Of a DNA stretch of 32,914 nt, positions 24,576 through 32,673 are shown piece after piece (within the stretch, counting starts at the first letter, position 1; each line of letters opens with the position of its first letter). The notes beneath the pieces were generated by a model that was not told the origin of the DNA, ran no database searches, and saw nothing but the letters and a program-made list of their open reading frames with translations. The position numbers and the translations under genes were made by a program. Origin of the DNA: Armatimonadota bacterium (lineage in GTDB: Bacteria; Armatimonadota; Zipacnadia; Zipacnadales; FEN-943); NCBI GenBank assembly GCA_003170595.1, contig PMZA01000445.1, positions 1 to 32,914 on the forward strand, in the 5' to 3' direction.

Positions 24576-25202
24576 GTGGCTGAAGTCGGCGCGATTGTGT
24601 TGGCGGGAGGTCGGGGACGGCGCCTGGCACCGGATAAGGGTTGTCGGCTGGTCGCCGGCACCTCTCTGGTTGCTCGAGTCGTGCGGGCGGCAACCGCGGT
24701 CGCCGAGCGAGTCGTCGTAGTCGGCGACGCTCCGCTACCTACCGGGATCGATCTTCCGGTTCTCCATGACGAAATGCCCTATGCCGGGCCTTTGCACGGC
24801 TTGCTCCTCGGCTTGCGCGCTCTCCAGACTCCGGTCGCTATGCTCCTGGCCTGGGATATGCCCTTTGTAACCCCCGAGTTGTTGCGCTACCTCTCCCGAG
24901 GGCTCGATGGTTCTGCGGCCGCCATTCCCCTTGTACTAGGTCAGCCTCAGCCCCTTTGTGCGGCCTATGCACAGTCGTGCGCCCCGGTAATCGAGGGTAT
25001 GGGAGATGGTGTCGACCTCCCAATGTGGGCCTTGTACCCCCGGTTGCCTGTGCGGTGGGTAAATCAGCACGAGCTTGCGCAGTACGGCGACCCCCGACGG
25101 CTGTTCTTCAACGTCAACACCGGGGCGGACCTGGAACTCGCTCAGGACCTCGCCGCCCGGGGCTCTGCCCCTCATCTTTCGCAGTCGAGGAGGAGTTTTT
25201 GA
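24576..25202 (+). CDS. mobA: molybdenum cofactor guanylyltransferase
   Basis: The 208-aa protein has the MobA nucleotidyltransferase signature LAGGRGRRLAPDKG (residues 9-22), a WDMPFV motif in place of the usual CDMPF, and FFNVNTGADLELA near the C-terminus. MobA links GMP to molybdopterin, giving the bis-MGD cofactor required by FdhA, encoded downstream in the same string. The start is GTG 24576 after AGGGGA. The stop overlaps the nuoE start (TGATG). Related sugar and purine-nucleotide transferases are possible alternatives, but the operon context makes MobA most likely. Confidence 0.9.
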   Translation: MAEVGAIVLAGGRGRRLAPDKGCRLVAGTSLVARVVRAATAVAERVVVVGDAPLPTGIDLPVLHDEMPYAGPLHGLLLGLRALQTPVAMLLAWDMPFVTPELLRYLSRGLDGSAAAIPLVLGQPQPLCAAYAQSCAPVIEGMGDGVDLPMWALYPRLPVRWVNQHELAQYGDPRRLFFNVNTGADLELAQDLAARGSAPHLSQSRRSF

Positions 25203-25771
25203 TGCCCGAAGCCCAGGTCATGACGGCCACGCTTGAACCCGCGATCCAGACCGTGCAGGCAGTTAGGGCGGCTGAGGCGGCCGAGGCCGTGGACGCGGTT
25301 GACCTCTCGCTGCTCGAGCCCCTGCTGGCGATGTACCCCCGCCAACCCGACCACGTCATACCCCTCTTGCGCACCGTGCAGAAGCACTACGGCTACATCC
25401 CCGCCCAGATGGTCGGCCTCATCGCCGCGCATCTGCACGTGTCGCGGGCCAAGGTGTTGGGCGTCGCCACCTTCTACCCGCAGTTCTCCCTCACGCCCCA
25501 AGGCCGCCATAAGGTATGCGTATGCCGGGGCACGGCCTGCCACGTCCGCGGCGGTAGACAGGTCCTCGACACAGTCCGCAAGCAACTCGGCGTCAAGCCG
25601 GGAGAGACCACCGCCGACCACGACTTCACGCTGGAGACCGTTGCCTGCGTGGGAGCCTGCGCCGTCGGGCCTGTCATGACGGTGGACGGGGAGTGCTACG
25701 GCAAGCTCGACCAGAGCGATGCCCTGGAGGCGCTCAGCCACTGCCGCCGGGAGATGCCCGCCGCACGATGA
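25202..25771 (+). CDS. NuoE-type subunit of NAD-linked formate dehydrogenase
   Basis: ATG 25202 overlaps the mobA stop and has a GGAGGAG site. The 189-aa product has an Ala/Glu-rich N-terminal extension of about 35 residues, then the NuoE fold (LLRTVQKHYGYIP, VLGVATFYPQF) and the [2Fe-2S] ligands CRGTAC and CVGAC. The frame is open upstream inside mobA, but the extension is not conserved. It should relay electrons for the NuoF encoded directly after (ATGA overlap) and FdhA. The role as the gamma subunit of an NAD-dependent FDH follows from context. Confidence 0.93.
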   Translation: MPEAQVMTATLEPAIQTVQAVRAAEAAEAVDAVDLSLLEPLLAMYPRQPDHVIPLLRTVQKHYGYIPAQMVGLIAAHLHVSRAKVLGVATFYPQFSLTPQGRHKVCVCRGTACHVRGGRQVLDTVRKQLGVKPGETTADHDFTLETVACVGACAVGPVMTVDGECYGKLDQSDALEALSHCRREMPAAR

Positions 25772-27465
25772 TACGGTCACGGCAGGATCTGGCCGCCCGC
25801 AAGTGGGCCGCCCTCGTCGCCATGCCGGAGCGCACCCTCGCCGTGTGCAGCACCGGCTGCCAGGCGGTCGGCGCCGCGCAGGTATGCCAGGCCTTCGAGG
25901 ACGAGATCACCCGCTTGGGCGTAGCGGACCGGGTGCGTCTCAAGCGCACCGGCTGCCACGGTTTCTGCGAACAGGGCCCGGTCCTTGTCGTCCACCCCGA
26001 GCGCATCTTCTACCCCCACGTGCGGGTCGAGGATGTCCACGAGATCCTCGAGCGCACCGCCCTCCGCGGAGAACCCATCGACCGCATCCTCTACACCGAC
26101 CCCAAGACTGGCGAGAAGATCGTGCGCGACTGCGACGTGCCCTTCTACCGGTTGCAGACTCGCATCGTCTTCCGCCACAACATCGAACTCGACCCGGTGG
26201 ACCTGGACGACTACATCGCGCGGGATGGCTACGCGGCGGCCGCGAGGGCCCTCTGTGAGATGCAGCCCGAACAGGTCATCGACGAGGTGAAGCGGTCCGG
26301 CCTGCGTGGGCGGGGCGGCGCAGGCTTCCCCGCCGGCGTGAAGTGGGACCTCTGCCGCTCGGCTACCGGGTCCCAGAAGTACCTAATCTGCAACGCCCAC
26401 GAGGGCGACCCGGGCGCCTTCATGGACCGCAGCCTCCTCGAGGGCTCACCCCATGCGATCCTCGAGGGCATGATCGTCGCGGGCTACGCCATCGGGGCCA
26501 CGAAGGGGCTCATCTACGTGGGCGCCGAGTACCCTCTCGCCATCACGCACGCGAGCATCGCCCTTGAGCAAGCCCGCGACGCCGGACTTCTCGGCGACAA
26601 CATCCTGGGCTCCGGGTTCTCCTTCGACATCAGCCTCCACGAAGCCGCAGGCGTTTTCGTCTGCGGCGAGGAGACGGCGCTTATCGCCTCGCTGGAAGGC
26701 TGCCGCGGCATGCCTCGTCCCAAGCCGCCCTTCCCCGGCCAGCGCGGCTACAAGAACGCGCCCACGACCATCAACAATGTCGAGACGCTGGCCAACATCG
26801 CGCCCATCCTTCTCAACGGCGCCGAGTGGTATGCCTCCTTCGGCACCGAGGGCAGCAAGGGCACGAAGATCTTCGCCCTCGCCGGCAAGGTGAACTGCAC
26901 CGGCCTCGTCGAGGTACCCATCGGGACGACCCTCCGCCAGATCATCTTCGAGATCGGCGGCGGCATCCCCGGCGGCCGGAAGTTCAAGGCGGCTCAGATG
27001 GGCGGCCCCTCCGGCGGCTGTGTCCCCGCCCGCTACCTGGACTTGCCCATCGACTACGACACGCTCAAGGGTGTCGGCGCGATGATGGGCTCAGGCAGCC
27101 TCATCGTCATGGACGAGGATACCTGCATGGTGGACATCGCCCGCTTCTTCCTCGAATTCACGCAGAGCGAGTCCTGCGGCAAGTGCGTGCCCTGCCGGAT
27201 CGGCACGCGCCGGATGCTGGAGATCCTCGATCGCATCACTGGGGCCGGAGGCCCCCCGGGCGAGGCCCGCCTGAGCGACCTTGACGAGCTTGAACACCTC
27301 GCCGAGACCATCAAGCTCAGCGCCCTCTGTGGCCTGGGCCAGACCGCCCCCAACCCCGTGCTTTCCACTCTCCGTTACTTCCGCGACGAGTACGAAGAGC
27401 ACGTCCTGTTCCGGCATTGTCGCGCAGGCGTCTGTGAGGGTCTCGTGCGCGCCCTGCCGATCTGA
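25768..27465 (+). CDS. NuoF-type FMN/NADH subunit of formate dehydrogenase
   Basis: The 565-aa protein starts at ATG 25768, which overlaps the nuoE stop as ATGA. It has the N-terminal thioredoxin-like domain (CSTGC, GCHGFC), GLRGRGGAGFPAGVKW, NAHEGDPGAFMDRS, VFVCGEETALIASLEG, INNVETL, an SLBB segment and the [4Fe-4S] motif SCGKCVPC. It has no C-terminal ferredoxin, unlike the CODH-linked copy, which fits a simple NAD+-reducing FDH beta subunit. One oddity is His211, where relatives have Asp in the N(A/G)DEG segment of the FMN pocket. Confidence 0.94.
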   Translation: MIRSRQDLAARKWAALVAMPERTLAVCSTGCQAVGAAQVCQAFEDEITRLGVADRVRLKRTGCHGFCEQGPVLVVHPERIFYPHVRVEDVHEILERTALRGEPIDRILYTDPKTGEKIVRDCDVPFYRLQTRIVFRHNIELDPVDLDDYIARDGYAAAARALCEMQPEQVIDEVKRSGLRGRGGAGFPAGVKWDLCRSATGSQKYLICNAHEGDPGAFMDRSLLEGSPHAILEGMIVAGYAIGATKGLIYVGAEYPLAITHASIALEQARDAGLLGDNILGSGFSFDISLHEAAGVFVCGEETALIASLEGCRGMPRPKPPFPGQRGYKNAPTTINNVETLANIAPILLNGAEWYASFGTEGSKGTKIFALAGKVNCTGLVEVPIGTTLRQIIFEIGGGIPGGRKFKAAQMGGPSGGCVPARYLDLPIDYDTLKGVGAMMGSGSLIVMDEDTCMVDIARFFLEFTQSESCGKCVPCRIGTRRMLEILDRITGAGGPPGEARLSDLDELEHLAETIKLSALCGLGQTAPNPVLSTLRYFRDEYEEHVLFRHCRAGVCEGLVRALPI

Positions 27466-27486
27466 TGGGGGCTAGGAGCATCGTCC

Positions 27487-27822
27487 ATGATCAAGATCGC
27501 AATCCTGTTTCGCCGCGCCTCGGGCCTGACGCATCAGCAGTGCGTCGAGCATTGGCTCACCGTGCACGGCCCTCTCGTGCGCGAGAGCGACTGCGGCCGG
27601 CGCTATGTCCGCAGGTACGTCAACGCGGAGATCACCTGCAGCCTTCCGCCCGGCGCGGCCGAGTACGACGGCATCGCGGAAATGTGGTTCGACAACCGCG
27701 AAGACTTCGAGGCCTTCTTCGCCGATCCCGAGTACGCGGCGGTGCTGGGTCCGGATGCCGCCTGCTTCGCCGATATGCCGAACCTGCGGATCTTCGCCAC
27801 CGAGGAGACTCCGGTCCTTTGA
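27487..27822 (+). CDS. EthD-like dimeric alpha/beta-barrel protein
   Basis: The 111-aa protein resembles the EthD domain family (dimeric ferredoxin-like alpha/beta barrel): it starts MIKIAILFRRASGLTHQQ, has the WLTVHGPL motif and a C-terminal DREDFEAFFADPEY-like segment (here DNREDFEAFFADPEY). EthD proteins accompany various oxidative and redox systems, with mostly unknown roles. It sits between nuoF and fdhA with gaps of 21 and 14 bases and no signs of transfer. No function in formate metabolism is known to me. Confidence 0.8.
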   Translation: MIKIAILFRRASGLTHQQCVEHWLTVHGPLVRESDCGRRYVRRYVNAEITCSLPPGAAEYDGIAEMWFDNREDFEAFFADPEYAAVLGPDAACFADMPNLRIFATEETPVL

Positions 27823-27825
27823 CTC

Positions 27826-27830
27826 GAGGT
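27826..27830 (+). promoter_or_regulatory. ribosome binding site that selects GTG 27837 for fdhA
   Basis: GAGGT lies 6 bases before GTG 27837. The same frame is open upstream through the whole EthD gene, but that extension is a shadow; the protein starting at 27837 (VSLTINNKP) begins directly with the NuoG-like [2Fe-2S] domain, as expected. Confidence 0.6.
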
Positions 27831-27836
27831 GCGCCC

Positions 27837-30569
27837 GTGGTCTCGCTAACGATCAACAACAAACCCGTCACCGCCGCGCGCGGAACTAACCTCCTCGAGG
27901 CCGCGCTCGCGGCGGGCATCAAGATCCCGCATCTCTGCTACGACCCGCGTCTGGAGGCCTACGGTGGCTGCCGACTCTGCCTGGTGGAGATCGAGGGCCG
28001 GCCGGCCCCGGTCACCGCCTGCACGACGGAAGTGGCCGAGGGCATGGTCGTCCATACCGAGACCGATCTTCTGCGCGACGTGAGGCGTACCCTAGTCAAG
28101 CTCCTTCTCTCCGATCACCCGCGCAAGTGCCTCACCTGCGGCAAGGCCGGCGTGTGTGACCTGCAGGACCTGGCCTATGACTTGAAGATCGAGGAGTTCG
28201 ACCCGACGCCCCGTGAGCCCTGCCCGGTGGTCGAGGCAGTCGGCAATGCCGTCATCTACCGGGATGCCGAAAAGTGCATCCTCTGCGGCAAGTGCGTGCG
28301 GCTGTGCGGGGAACTGCAGGCCGTCGGCGCCGTGGATTTCGTCGGACGCGGCTTCGACACGCACATAGACCCGCCGGCCGGCGGGCTGAACTGGAACACC
28401 GACTGCGAGCTATGCGGCCAGTGCGTCGACGCCTGTCCCACCGGCGCCCTGATGGTCCAGCGCGCTCTCGACCGTGGCCGCCCGAAGGATTTCACCAAGG
28501 TCCGCACCACCTGCGGCTACTGCGGCGTGGGCTGTGTGCTCGATCTCAACGTCCTCGACGATGAGGTCGTCCAGGTCACCGGCGATCTCACCGTCCCGCC
28601 CAACTTCGGCAACCTCTGCGTCAAAGGTCGTTTTGGGTATGAGTTCATCGAAGCCCCCGACCGCTTGAGTACGCCTCTGATCCGCAAGGACGGCGTGCTC
28701 GTCGAGGCCACGTGGGACGAAGCCTACGCTTTGATCGCCACCCGCCTGTCCGAGATTGCCGAGCGCTACGGCCCCGACGTCCTCGGCTTCGTCAGCTCCT
28801 CGCGCTGCACGAACGAGGAGAACTACCTGATGCAGAAGCTGGCGCGGCAGGTCTTCGGCACCCACAACGTCGATCAGTGCGCCCGTACGTGCCACGCCCC
28901 GACGGTCGCGGGGCTGGCGCTCTCCTTCGGCAGCGGCGCGATGACCAACTCGATCGGCGAAATCCGCGACTGCGACTGCCTCCTCGTCATCGGCTCCAAC
29001 ACGACGGAGGCGCATCCCGTCCTCGCCCTTGAGATGAAGCGGGCCTGGCGGCGCGGCGCCGACATCATCGTGATCGACCCCCGGCGCATCGGCATGACCG
29101 AGTTTGCGAAGCTACATCTCGCCCTCAACCCCGGCACCGACATCACGCTGATCAACGCGATGATGCACGCGATTCTCGAGGAGGGGCTCGAGGATGCGGC
29201 CTTCATCGCCGAGCGTACCGAAGGCTTCGAAGAGATGCGGGAGGTCGTCACCCGCTACCGGCCCGAGGATGTTGCCGGCCTCTGCGGCGTGCCCGCCGAG
29301 GACATCCGCGCCGCAGCTCGCCTCTACGCGACGGCCGACAAAGCTGCCATCTTCTACACCCTCGGCATCACCGAGCACACCTGCGGCACCGACAACGTCC
29401 GCTCCTGCGCGAATCTCGCAATGCTTACGGGCCACCTCGGCCGGGAAAGCACCGGCGTGAACCCCCTCCGCGGCCAGAACAACGTGCAGGGCTCGTGCGA
29501 CATGGGCGCCCTGCCTAACGTCTACCCCGGCTACCAGAAAGTGGACGACCCCGCCGTCCAGGCCAAGTTCTCGGCCGCTTACGGGCGCGACCTGCCCGCC
29601 TCCGTCGGCCTCACCACCACCGAGATGATCGAGCGCGCCCTCGACGGGCAGATCAAGGCCCTCTATGTCATGGGCGAGGACATCGTGATGAGCGAACCCT
29701 TCCTCGCGCGCACCGTCGAGGCCGTCGAAAAACTGGACTTCCTGGTCGTCCACGACCTCTTCCTGTGCCGCACGGCCGAGTACGCCGACGTTGTGCTTCC
29801 GGCGGCATGCTTCGCCGAGAAGGACGGCACCTTTACGAACACCGAGCGCCGCGTGCAGCGCGTGCGGCAGGCGATCTCGCCGCGGGGTCAGAGCAAGGCC
29901 GACTGGGAGATACTGGTCGAGGTCGCGGGCCGCCTGGGCCACGACTGGGGCTACGATCACCCCTCCGCCATCTGGGACGAGATGGCCGCGCTATCCCCGA
30001 TCTTCGCCGGCATCAACTACGCCCGCATCGACGAGGTCGGCCTGCAGTGGCCATGCCCCTCGACGGACCATCCCGGCACAAGGTTCCTCCATCAGAGCAA
30101 GTTCTCGCGTGGCCTGGGCAGGTTCTTCCCGATCGATCATCGCCCGCCCGCCGAGGAGCCCGACGGCGAGTATCCCTTCGTCCTCATCACCGGGCGCACG
30201 TTGTACCACTACAACGTCGGGACCATGACGCGGCGCAGCCGGGCCAGCGCCGAGCGCCAGCCCGAGGCCTTTGTCGAGATCTCGCCCGAAGACGCCGCAC
30301 GTCTTGGCGTCAAGCACGAGGAGAAGGTCCGCGTGAGCACCCGGCGCGGTGTGCTGACCGTGAACGCCTGGGTCACCGACCGCGTGAAGCCGGGCAAGAT
30401 CTGGATGCCCTTCCATTTCGCCGAGCAGCCCGCCAATGCCCTGACTGTCGATGCCTTCGACAACATCACCCGGACGGCCGAGTACAAGGTCTGCGCGGCA
30501 GCCGTGGAACCCGTCGTTCTGAAGGCCGGTCACGTCCGTGGGGCCGCCTTCGCCGCGCCGTCAGGTTGA
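27837..30569 (+). CDS. fdhA: NAD-linked formate dehydrogenase, catalytic alpha subunit
   Basis: The 910-aa protein is a cytoplasmic Mo/W-bis-MGD formate dehydrogenase. In order: NuoG-like [2Fe-2S] (CYDPRLEAYGGCRLC), His-Cys3 cluster (HPRKCLTCGKAGVC), two [4Fe-4S] motifs (CILCGKCVRLC, CELCGQCVDACP), FDH-type [4Fe-4S] (CGYCGVGC..CVKG, Lys263), the active-site pair Cys352-His353 (TCHAPTVAG), Arg545 in NPLRGQNNVQGSCDMG, and a C-terminal dinucleotide-binding domain. The metal ligand is Cys, encoded TGC, and not selenocysteine. All catalytic residues of formate dehydrogenases are present. It works with the upstream NuoE and NuoF to couple formate/CO2 and NAD+/NADH, and would supply formate to the methyl branch of the pathway. 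fdhD follows 4 bases later. Confidence 0.95.
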   Translation: MVSLTINNKPVTAARGTNLLEAALAAGIKIPHLCYDPRLEAYGGCRLCLVEIEGRPAPVTACTTEVAEGMVVHTETDLLRDVRRTLVKLLLSDHPRKCLTCGKAGVCDLQDLAYDLKIEEFDPTPREPCPVVEAVGNAVIYRDAEKCILCGKCVRLCGELQAVGAVDFVGRGFDTHIDPPAGGLNWNTDCELCGQCVDACPTGALMVQRALDRGRPKDFTKVRTTCGYCGVGCVLDLNVLDDEVVQVTGDLTVPPNFGNLCVKGRFGYEFIEAPDRLSTPLIRKDGVLVEATWDEAYALIATRLSEIAERYGPDVLGFVSSSRCTNEENYLMQKLARQVFGTHNVDQCARTCHAPTVAGLALSFGSGAMTNSIGEIRDCDCLLVIGSNTTEAHPVLALEMKRAWRRGADIIVIDPRRIGMTEFAKLHLALNPGTDITLINAMMHAILEEGLEDAAFIAERTEGFEEMREVVTRYRPEDVAGLCGVPAEDIRAAARLYATADKAAIFYTLGITEHTCGTDNVRSCANLAMLTGHLGRESTGVNPLRGQNNVQGSCDMGALPNVYPGYQKVDDPAVQAKFSAAYGRDLPASVGLTTTEMIERALDGQIKALYVMGEDIVMSEPFLARTVEAVEKLDFLVVHDLFLCRTAEYADVVLPAACFAEKDGTFTNTERRVQRVRQAISPRGQSKADWEILVEVAGRLGHDWGYDHPSAIWDEMAALSPIFAGINYARIDEVGLQWPCPSTDHPGTRFLHQSKFSRGLGRFFPIDHRPPAEEPDGEYPFVLITGRTLYHYNVGTMTRRSRASAERQPEAFVEISPEDAARLGVKHEEKVRVSTRRGVLTVNAWVTDRVKPGKIWMPFHFAEQPANALTVDAFDNITRTAEYKVCAAAVEPVVLKAGHVRGAAFAAPSG

Positions 30570-30573
30570 GACC

Positions 30574-31365
30574 ATGGGCGTCGCCTACGAGGAATTCGAC
30601 TGCCTGATCGCCGACGGCGCCGCCCTGACGCCGGGCACGCGCAAGGTGGCGGCCGAGGAGCCTCTTACGGTTTTCGTCGAAGGCGAGGCCCTCGTCGTCC
30701 TGGTGTGCACCCCCGACCACGAACGCGAGTTGGCCCTGGGCTACCTGCTCACCGAGGGCCTGCTTACCTCGGCGAAAGACGTCGCGAGCCTCGACTCGGG
30801 CACGAAGGGTCAGCTTCACGTGGAGCTGGCGCCGGGGGTGACCCTCGAATCCTCAGCGGCCGGCAAGCCCCTGGTGTCGCCGGTATGCGGCCTCTGCGGC
30901 GCGAGAGCGGTGGAGACCCTGGTCTTCGAACTCCCACCCTTCCCCGGCACGGCGATCGCGGCGGCCGACCTGCGCCAGATGGCCGTCGTCCTCCGCTCCC
31001 AGCAGCCGCTCTTCGAGGCGACCGGCGGCACTCACGCGGCGGTCCTCTGCCCCAAAACGCCCCTTGGCCCCAACCCCGTGGTGATCGTCAGGGAGGACAT
31101 CGGGCGCTGCAACGCCGTGGACAAGGTCCTCGGGGCTTGCCACCTGCGGGGGGAGGCACTGGACCGCCCGCTGCTGTTCGTGTCGGGCCGGTGCTCCTTC
31201 GAGACGGTGGCCAAGGCGGCTCGAGCGGGTGTCGGTGCAGTCGCGGGCATTGGCGCTCCGACATCGATGGGGGTCAAGCTCGCTCGCCGGCTGAAGATGC
31301 TCCTTGCCGGCTTCGTCCGAGGTGAAACCCTCACCATCTACTCCGGCCGCCTGGCTGAGGAGTAG
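30574..31365 (+). CDS. fdhD: formate dehydrogenase accessory sulfurtransferase
   Basis: The 263-aa protein is FdhD, which passes sulfur from a desulfurase to the bis-MGD cofactor and so makes FDH active. It has the conserved CxxC loop (C105-G-L-C108 in PVCGLCGAR), the TGGTHAA motif and REDIGRCNAVDKVLG. ATG 30574 follows the fdhA stop by 4 bases; the frame is open upstream inside fdhA but that part is not conserved. It is the last gene of the FDH operon, and its neighbours confirm the FDH assignment. Confidence 0.95.
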   Translation: MGVAYEEFDCLIADGAALTPGTRKVAAEEPLTVFVEGEALVVLVCTPDHERELALGYLLTEGLLTSAKDVASLDSGTKGQLHVELAPGVTLESSAAGKPLVSPVCGLCGARAVETLVFELPPFPGTAIAAADLRQMAVVLRSQQPLFEATGGTHAAVLCPKTPLGPNPVVIVREDIGRCNAVDKVLGACHLRGEALDRPLLFVSGRCSFETVAKAARAGVGAVAGIGAPTSMGVKLARRLKMLLAGFVRGETLTIYSGRLAEE

Positions 31366-31683
31366 TGCTCGATCCACAGAACGGCAACGGTTCGCCAGTC
31401 ACAAACGCCCGAGGAACAGTAGTCGCACCCTTATGGCCATGCAGGAAATAGGCTGCTAACGCGCCGCTGCCGGGCTGTCATCCTGAGGATGCAACGGTTT
31501 GCGTTGCTGACGAAGGATCTCATTCTTTCGGGAAGCCTGCGTGCCCTGTAGCCGAGAGCTTGGCGAAAAAAGGAGATCCTTCGGTCGGCCCAAGGGCCTC
31601 CGTCAGGATGACAGACGGGGAGGCACCCGGTGCTGTAAGACGCTGGCGCCATCGGCGATAGCAGCGTATTTCATTAACGGCCA
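31366..31683. other. convergent intergenic gap containing a palindromic repeat
   Basis: The 318 bases between fdhD (plus strand) and the MOSC-MoaB gene (minus strand) have no protein-like frame. Their central part (31475-31614) is a nested inverted repeat described separately. The rest shows nothing I recognise. Confidence 0.5.
31475..31614. repeat. 140-bp nested palindromic repeat element (MITE-like)
   Basis: The ends are a perfect 12-bp inverted repeat, CTGTCATCCTGA (31475-31486) and TCAGGATGACAG (31603-31614). Inside is a second perfect 11-bp pair, CGAAGGATCTC (31511-31521) and GAGATCCTTCG (31573-31583). The whole can fold into one long interrupted hairpin. GTCATCCTGAG-type repeats of this form are scattered through many bacterial genomes and usually lie between genes. 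There is no transposase, so it would be a non-autonomous or REP-like element. Lying between converging genes, it could also act as a bidirectional terminator. Confidence 0.8.
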
Positions 31684-32673
31684 TTAGGGTGCGGCTGTGG
31701 CCGGTGGTGGGCCTTCGCCTTTGCCTTCCGCCTTTCCGCAATCCACAGCTTCCCCCCGCAGCAGCTCCACCGCGTGAGGCAGCGCCTCTCGCACCGCCTC
31801 CAGATTCTCCACCGCCCCTTTCGGGCTCCCCGGCAGGTTGATGATCAACGACCGCCCCACCAGCCCCGCCACCGTCCGCGACAGCATGGCATGAGGGGTC
31901 TTCAGCAGGCTCTGGGCACGCATCCGCTCCGCCAGCCCCGGCACCTCGCGCTCGATGACGGCCCGTGTGGCCTCCGGGGTAACGTCTCGCGGGCCGCAAC
32001 CAGACCTACCGGTCGTCAGGACAAGGTCAATCCCGCGCCGCGCCACCGCGTCCCTGAGCGCCTCCACGATCGCCTCGTGGTCGTCTGGCACGACTCTCTC
32101 CAGCGCCACATGGGCCCCCAGTTCCGCCTCGACGTACTCCCTCAGCGCAGGCCCCGACGCGTCTTCGCGTTCCCCTCGATGCGCGCGATCGCTCACCGTC
32201 ACGATGGCCACCTGGATCGTGGACCTATCGATCGGCGCCACCACTCGCACCTCGTCGCCGGGCCTCACCTGCCCACCCGCCTGCACCTCGAGGAAGATCC
32301 CGCGCTCCGGCATGATGCAGTAGCCGACCGTATGGAAGATCGCGCACGGGTCATGGCACGTCTTGCCGATCTGCGTGACGACCAGCCGCGCCTCGCCTAT
32401 CGCCACTTCGCTCCCGAGGCCCAGCGCATCGACGGCCAACCCCTCGGTCACGATGTTCTCGCCGAAGGCGCCGAACTCCAGCTCCAACCCCTGCGAGCGC
32501 ATCTCCTCGATCGCCGCGACGTCGAGCACGCTCAGCTGCCGGTGACCGGGCCCTGCATGCGCGTCGCCCTCCACGCCGTGCCCGGCAACCAGCTCCACTT
32601 CAGCCGTCGCCTGCTTGGCGGTTCCCTTCTTCTCACTGAGGCACACCGCCAGCACGCGGCCCCGGGCGCTCAT
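31684..32673 (-). CDS. MOSC domain - MoaB/MogA fusion protein
   Basis: The 329-aa protein has an N-terminal MOSC domain (about residues 1-150; [35 protein letters not shown]) and a C-terminal MoaB/MogA domain (about 155-305; [50 protein letters not shown]). MogA-type domains adenylate molybdopterin before metal insertion; MOSC domains handle sulfur or bind the cofactor. The usual GGTG loop reads GRSG here, while the acidic residues in PDDHEA and RDVTPE are kept. Start ATG 32673-32671 overlaps the moaC stop (ATGA), so the two are translated together. The C-terminal tail is Gly/Pro/Ala-rich. It probably serves the FDH enzymes of this window. Confidence 0.9.
   Translation of the reverse strand: MSARGRVLAVCLSEKKGTAKQATAEVELVAGHGVEGDAHAGPGHRQLSVLDVAAIEEMRSQGLELEFGAFGENIVTEGLAVDALGLGSEVAIGEARLVVTQIGKTCHDPCAIFHTVGYCIMPERGIFLEVQAGGQVRPGDEVRVVAPIDRSTIQVAIVTVSDRAHRGEREDASGPALREYVEAELGAHVALERVVPDDHEAIVEALRDAVARRGIDLVLTTGRSGCGPRDVTPEATRAVIEREVPGLAERMRAQSLLKTPHAMLSRTVAGLVGRSLIINLPGSPKGAVENLEAVREALPHAVELLRGEAVDCGKAEGKGEGPPPATAAP

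Noticed and set aside
27465-27836. Longer fdhA reading frame starting inside the nuoF end and running across the EthD gene.
   Set aside because: The extra residues are an Arg-rich shadow of the EthD gene; GTG 27837 has a good ribosome binding site and starts at the conserved [2Fe-2S] domain.
28890-28895. Possible selenocysteine at the FDH active site.
   Set aside because: The metal-ligand codon is TGC (Cys352), and in the paralogue also TGC (3301-3303); there is no in-frame TGA.
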